Part shown: positions 37,472-38,409 of the stretch, piece after piece
Layout: each line of letters starts with the position of its first letter
Numbering within the stretch: the first letter of the stretch is position 1
Virus record (IMG/VR): IMGVR_UViG_3300030116_002143
Span: 1 to 38,409 of that record
Direction: 5' to 3' (one strand)
DNA: 38,409 nt
Origin: a virus
The notes under the pieces: model-generated
Seen by the model: only the letters and a program-made list of their open reading frames with translations
Database searches by the model: none
What the model was told of the DNA's origin: nothing
Position numbers and translations under genes: made by a program

Positions 37472-38249
37472 ATTCAGACATGCAACCGCACCCTCCCCAG
37501 TCAAACAAATCTAATTGTTTAACATCTTCAGACGCTACACGCAAACGGAAATCTTTTAACGTCATAGGTTTACTGGAACCGCCACGCCTGTCTCTCAAGA
37601 TGGCTACATCTTTGTCTAAGAAATCACGCATCTCTTGTTCTTTAGTTTCCCAATCAGCGTAAACTTCAGGGATCGCTTCTAAAGCCCATTTGAAATGAGC
37701 TTGACCTGCGCGAATACACAACCCTCCGCAGTTGTTGTGAGGCGCACCTAGTTTATACAAGCGGGGTTCTTCCACACCGTATTGTTTCAACAGTGTGTCA
37801 GCTTCTTCCTTGTCGCTAACAGGTTCCCACAATAAAGGGAAATCCACTTTGTATGGTTCCCAATGTTTAGGTATCCGTTCCGCTCTGTGTGCTTCTGTCC
37901 AGTCGATACCGAAATGAATGGTGGTTGTTTCAGGATCACAGTTTTCTTTCACCCATCCTGCGGATGCTTCCTGTTTTAATATTCTGGAACACACTGGCAC
38001 TCTGTTGTTTCCTAAAAACTTGTTGTCTTTGAACACTTCCCAAATGTTCCGACCATCCGACAGGTGAACAAGGGGAAGATCAAGAGCTTCAGCTCCTTCG
38101 TAAAGAAACCTGTACAAATCTTCATCTTCTGTTTTCGTGTCGGTGAATAAAAGTTTCACATCCGACTGGGGGTATTTGTTGGCTACAAGATGAGCGGCAA
38201 GCCATGATGCTTTACCTCCACTGTACATTACAACGTGAGCGTCACTCAT
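37464..38249 (-). CDS. PAPS reductase-like PP-loop protein
   Basis: 261 aa from ATG 38249, the start nearest the first motif; an upstream ATG at 38267 lies in the helicase gene. The PP-loop SGGKAS (10-15) is the ATP-pyrophosphatase motif of PAPS reductases, tRNA thiolases and DndC-like proteins. A Cys pair (NNCGGLC) and a terminal CGCM could bind metal or an Fe-S cluster. True PAPS reduction for sulphate assimilation is unlikely for a phage. A role in sulphur chemistry on DNA or tRNA, or in nucleotide modification, is more plausible. Confidence 0.82.
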   Translation of the reverse strand: MSDAHVVMYSGGKASWLAAHLVANKYPQSDVKLLFTDTKTEDEDLYRFLYEGAEALDLPLVHLSDGRNIWEVFKDNKFLGNNRVPVCSRILKQEASAGWVKENCDPETTTIHFGIDWTEAHRAERIPKHWEPYKVDFPLLWEPVSDKEEADTLLKQYGVEEPRLYKLGAPHNNCGGLCIRAGQAHFKWALEAIPEVYADWETKEQEMRDFLDKDVAILRDRRGGSSKPMTLKDFRLRVASEDVKQLDLFDWGGCGCMSEYE

Positions 38250-38409
38250 CTTCTGGCACCAGCTCATCCGTGTAAGGTTGAATGTGACCAGCAGTCGAAT
38301 CCAAATAATAAGTGTGATCCAACAAACGTGCCGTTCTCTTATTCTTACACAAATTAACGTTAATACTGTGTTCGTGGTATTTCGTTTCCCAATTAGATAA
38401 ACCGTACTT
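38242..38409 (-). CDS. DnaB/RecA-like helicase (C-terminal end, and repeat of start region)
   Basis: Completes the gene seen at 1-919. The C-terminus reads YYLDSTAGHIQPYTDELVPE and stops at 38242-38244, overlapping the start of the PP-loop gene. Bases 38310-38409 repeat 1-100. The helicase is one intact 328-aa gene in the circular form. Confidence 0.85.
   Translation of the reverse strand, partial: KYGLSNWETKYHEHSINVNLCKNKRTARLLDHTYYLDSTAGHIQPYTDELVPEDE
38310..38409. repeat. Terminal direct repeat, right copy
   Basis: Bases 38312-38409 equal bases 3-100. See the left copy. The single mismatch (38311 A versus base 2 G) lies at the outer edge, which suggests read-end noise. Confidence 0.95.

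Noticed and set aside
1-38409. tRNA genes
   Set aside because: I looked in the gaps between genes and saw no cloverleaf-like sequence with a T-loop GTTCRA; a tRNA finder would settle it.
1-38409. Integrase, Cro/CI-type repressor or attachment site
   Set aside because: No tyrosine or serine recombinase motif is seen; the small HTH-like proteins do not resemble lambda-type repressors well enough to claim lysogeny.

Overview
The window is a complete circularly closing phage genome. Bases 3-100 recur exactly at 38312-38409, so the unique length is 38,309 bp, and the helicase gene is cut by the arbitrary contig ends. Its rebuilt reading frame (1-919 joined to 38242-38309) runs without a break and encodes 328 aa. 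The virion genes suggest a short-tailed (podovirus-like) tailed phage: portal, scaffold, capsid protein, connector, nozzle-like tail protein, very large internal proteins, amidase and holin. I see no integrase, immunity repressor, RNA polymerase, DNA polymerase or tRNA, so a lytic phage that borrows the host replicase is the simplest reading. The host is not shown directly. An exported lysozyme/Rpf-like enzyme with an eleven-threonine linker, together with moderate GC, hints at an aquatic actinobacterium; this is inference.

Layout. A leftward (minus) block starts near 10310, runs down to 1, continues across the contig junction and ends at 34674. Its first part (10310-5117) holds more than 20 mostly tiny genes, several with Cys-pair zinc knuckles or a single membrane helix, plus the exported wall hydrolase. 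Next come an amino-MTase, a C5-cytosine MTase, a Cas4-like Fe-S exonuclease, an unknown protein, a DnaB/RecA-like helicase, a PAPS-reductase-like PP-loop protein, an archaeo-eukaryotic-type primase, RusA, a PD-(D/E)XK-like protein, a sigma-region-4-like protein and an Nmad1/DUF1599-like protein. The rightward (plus) block (10942-34727) starts with TerS, then a cassette of small genes including a ferredoxin and a second amino-MTase, then TerL (split in two frames), portal, scaffold, capsid, connector, nozzle, tail-fibre-like proteins, two big internal proteins, endolysin, small genes and holin. The two blocks converge and overlap at 34674-34727.

The control region is the roughly 630-bp gap between the divergent blocks (10311-10941). 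It holds a good leftward sigma-70-type promoter, two clusters of TGTAAC iterons with 9/11-bp spacing (one near each flanking gene), an AT-rich core flanked by potential G-quadruplex tracts on opposite strands, and six tandem CCTAG repeats next to a TTGTAGTCAAT box. That box-plus-CTAG element recurs in front of the exonuclease gene. I read the gap as the transcription switch and a candidate replication origin.

Other leads are a long hairpin whose loop is complementary to the phage's common Shine-Dalgarno sequence, two apparent +1 frame breaks (TerL and a small early gene), a (Gly-Ala)19 repeat in an internal virion protein, and three tandem paralogous tail proteins. Many genes overlap by 1-4 bases (TAATG, ATGA). 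This supported many small genes of 10-59 codons that would otherwise be missed.
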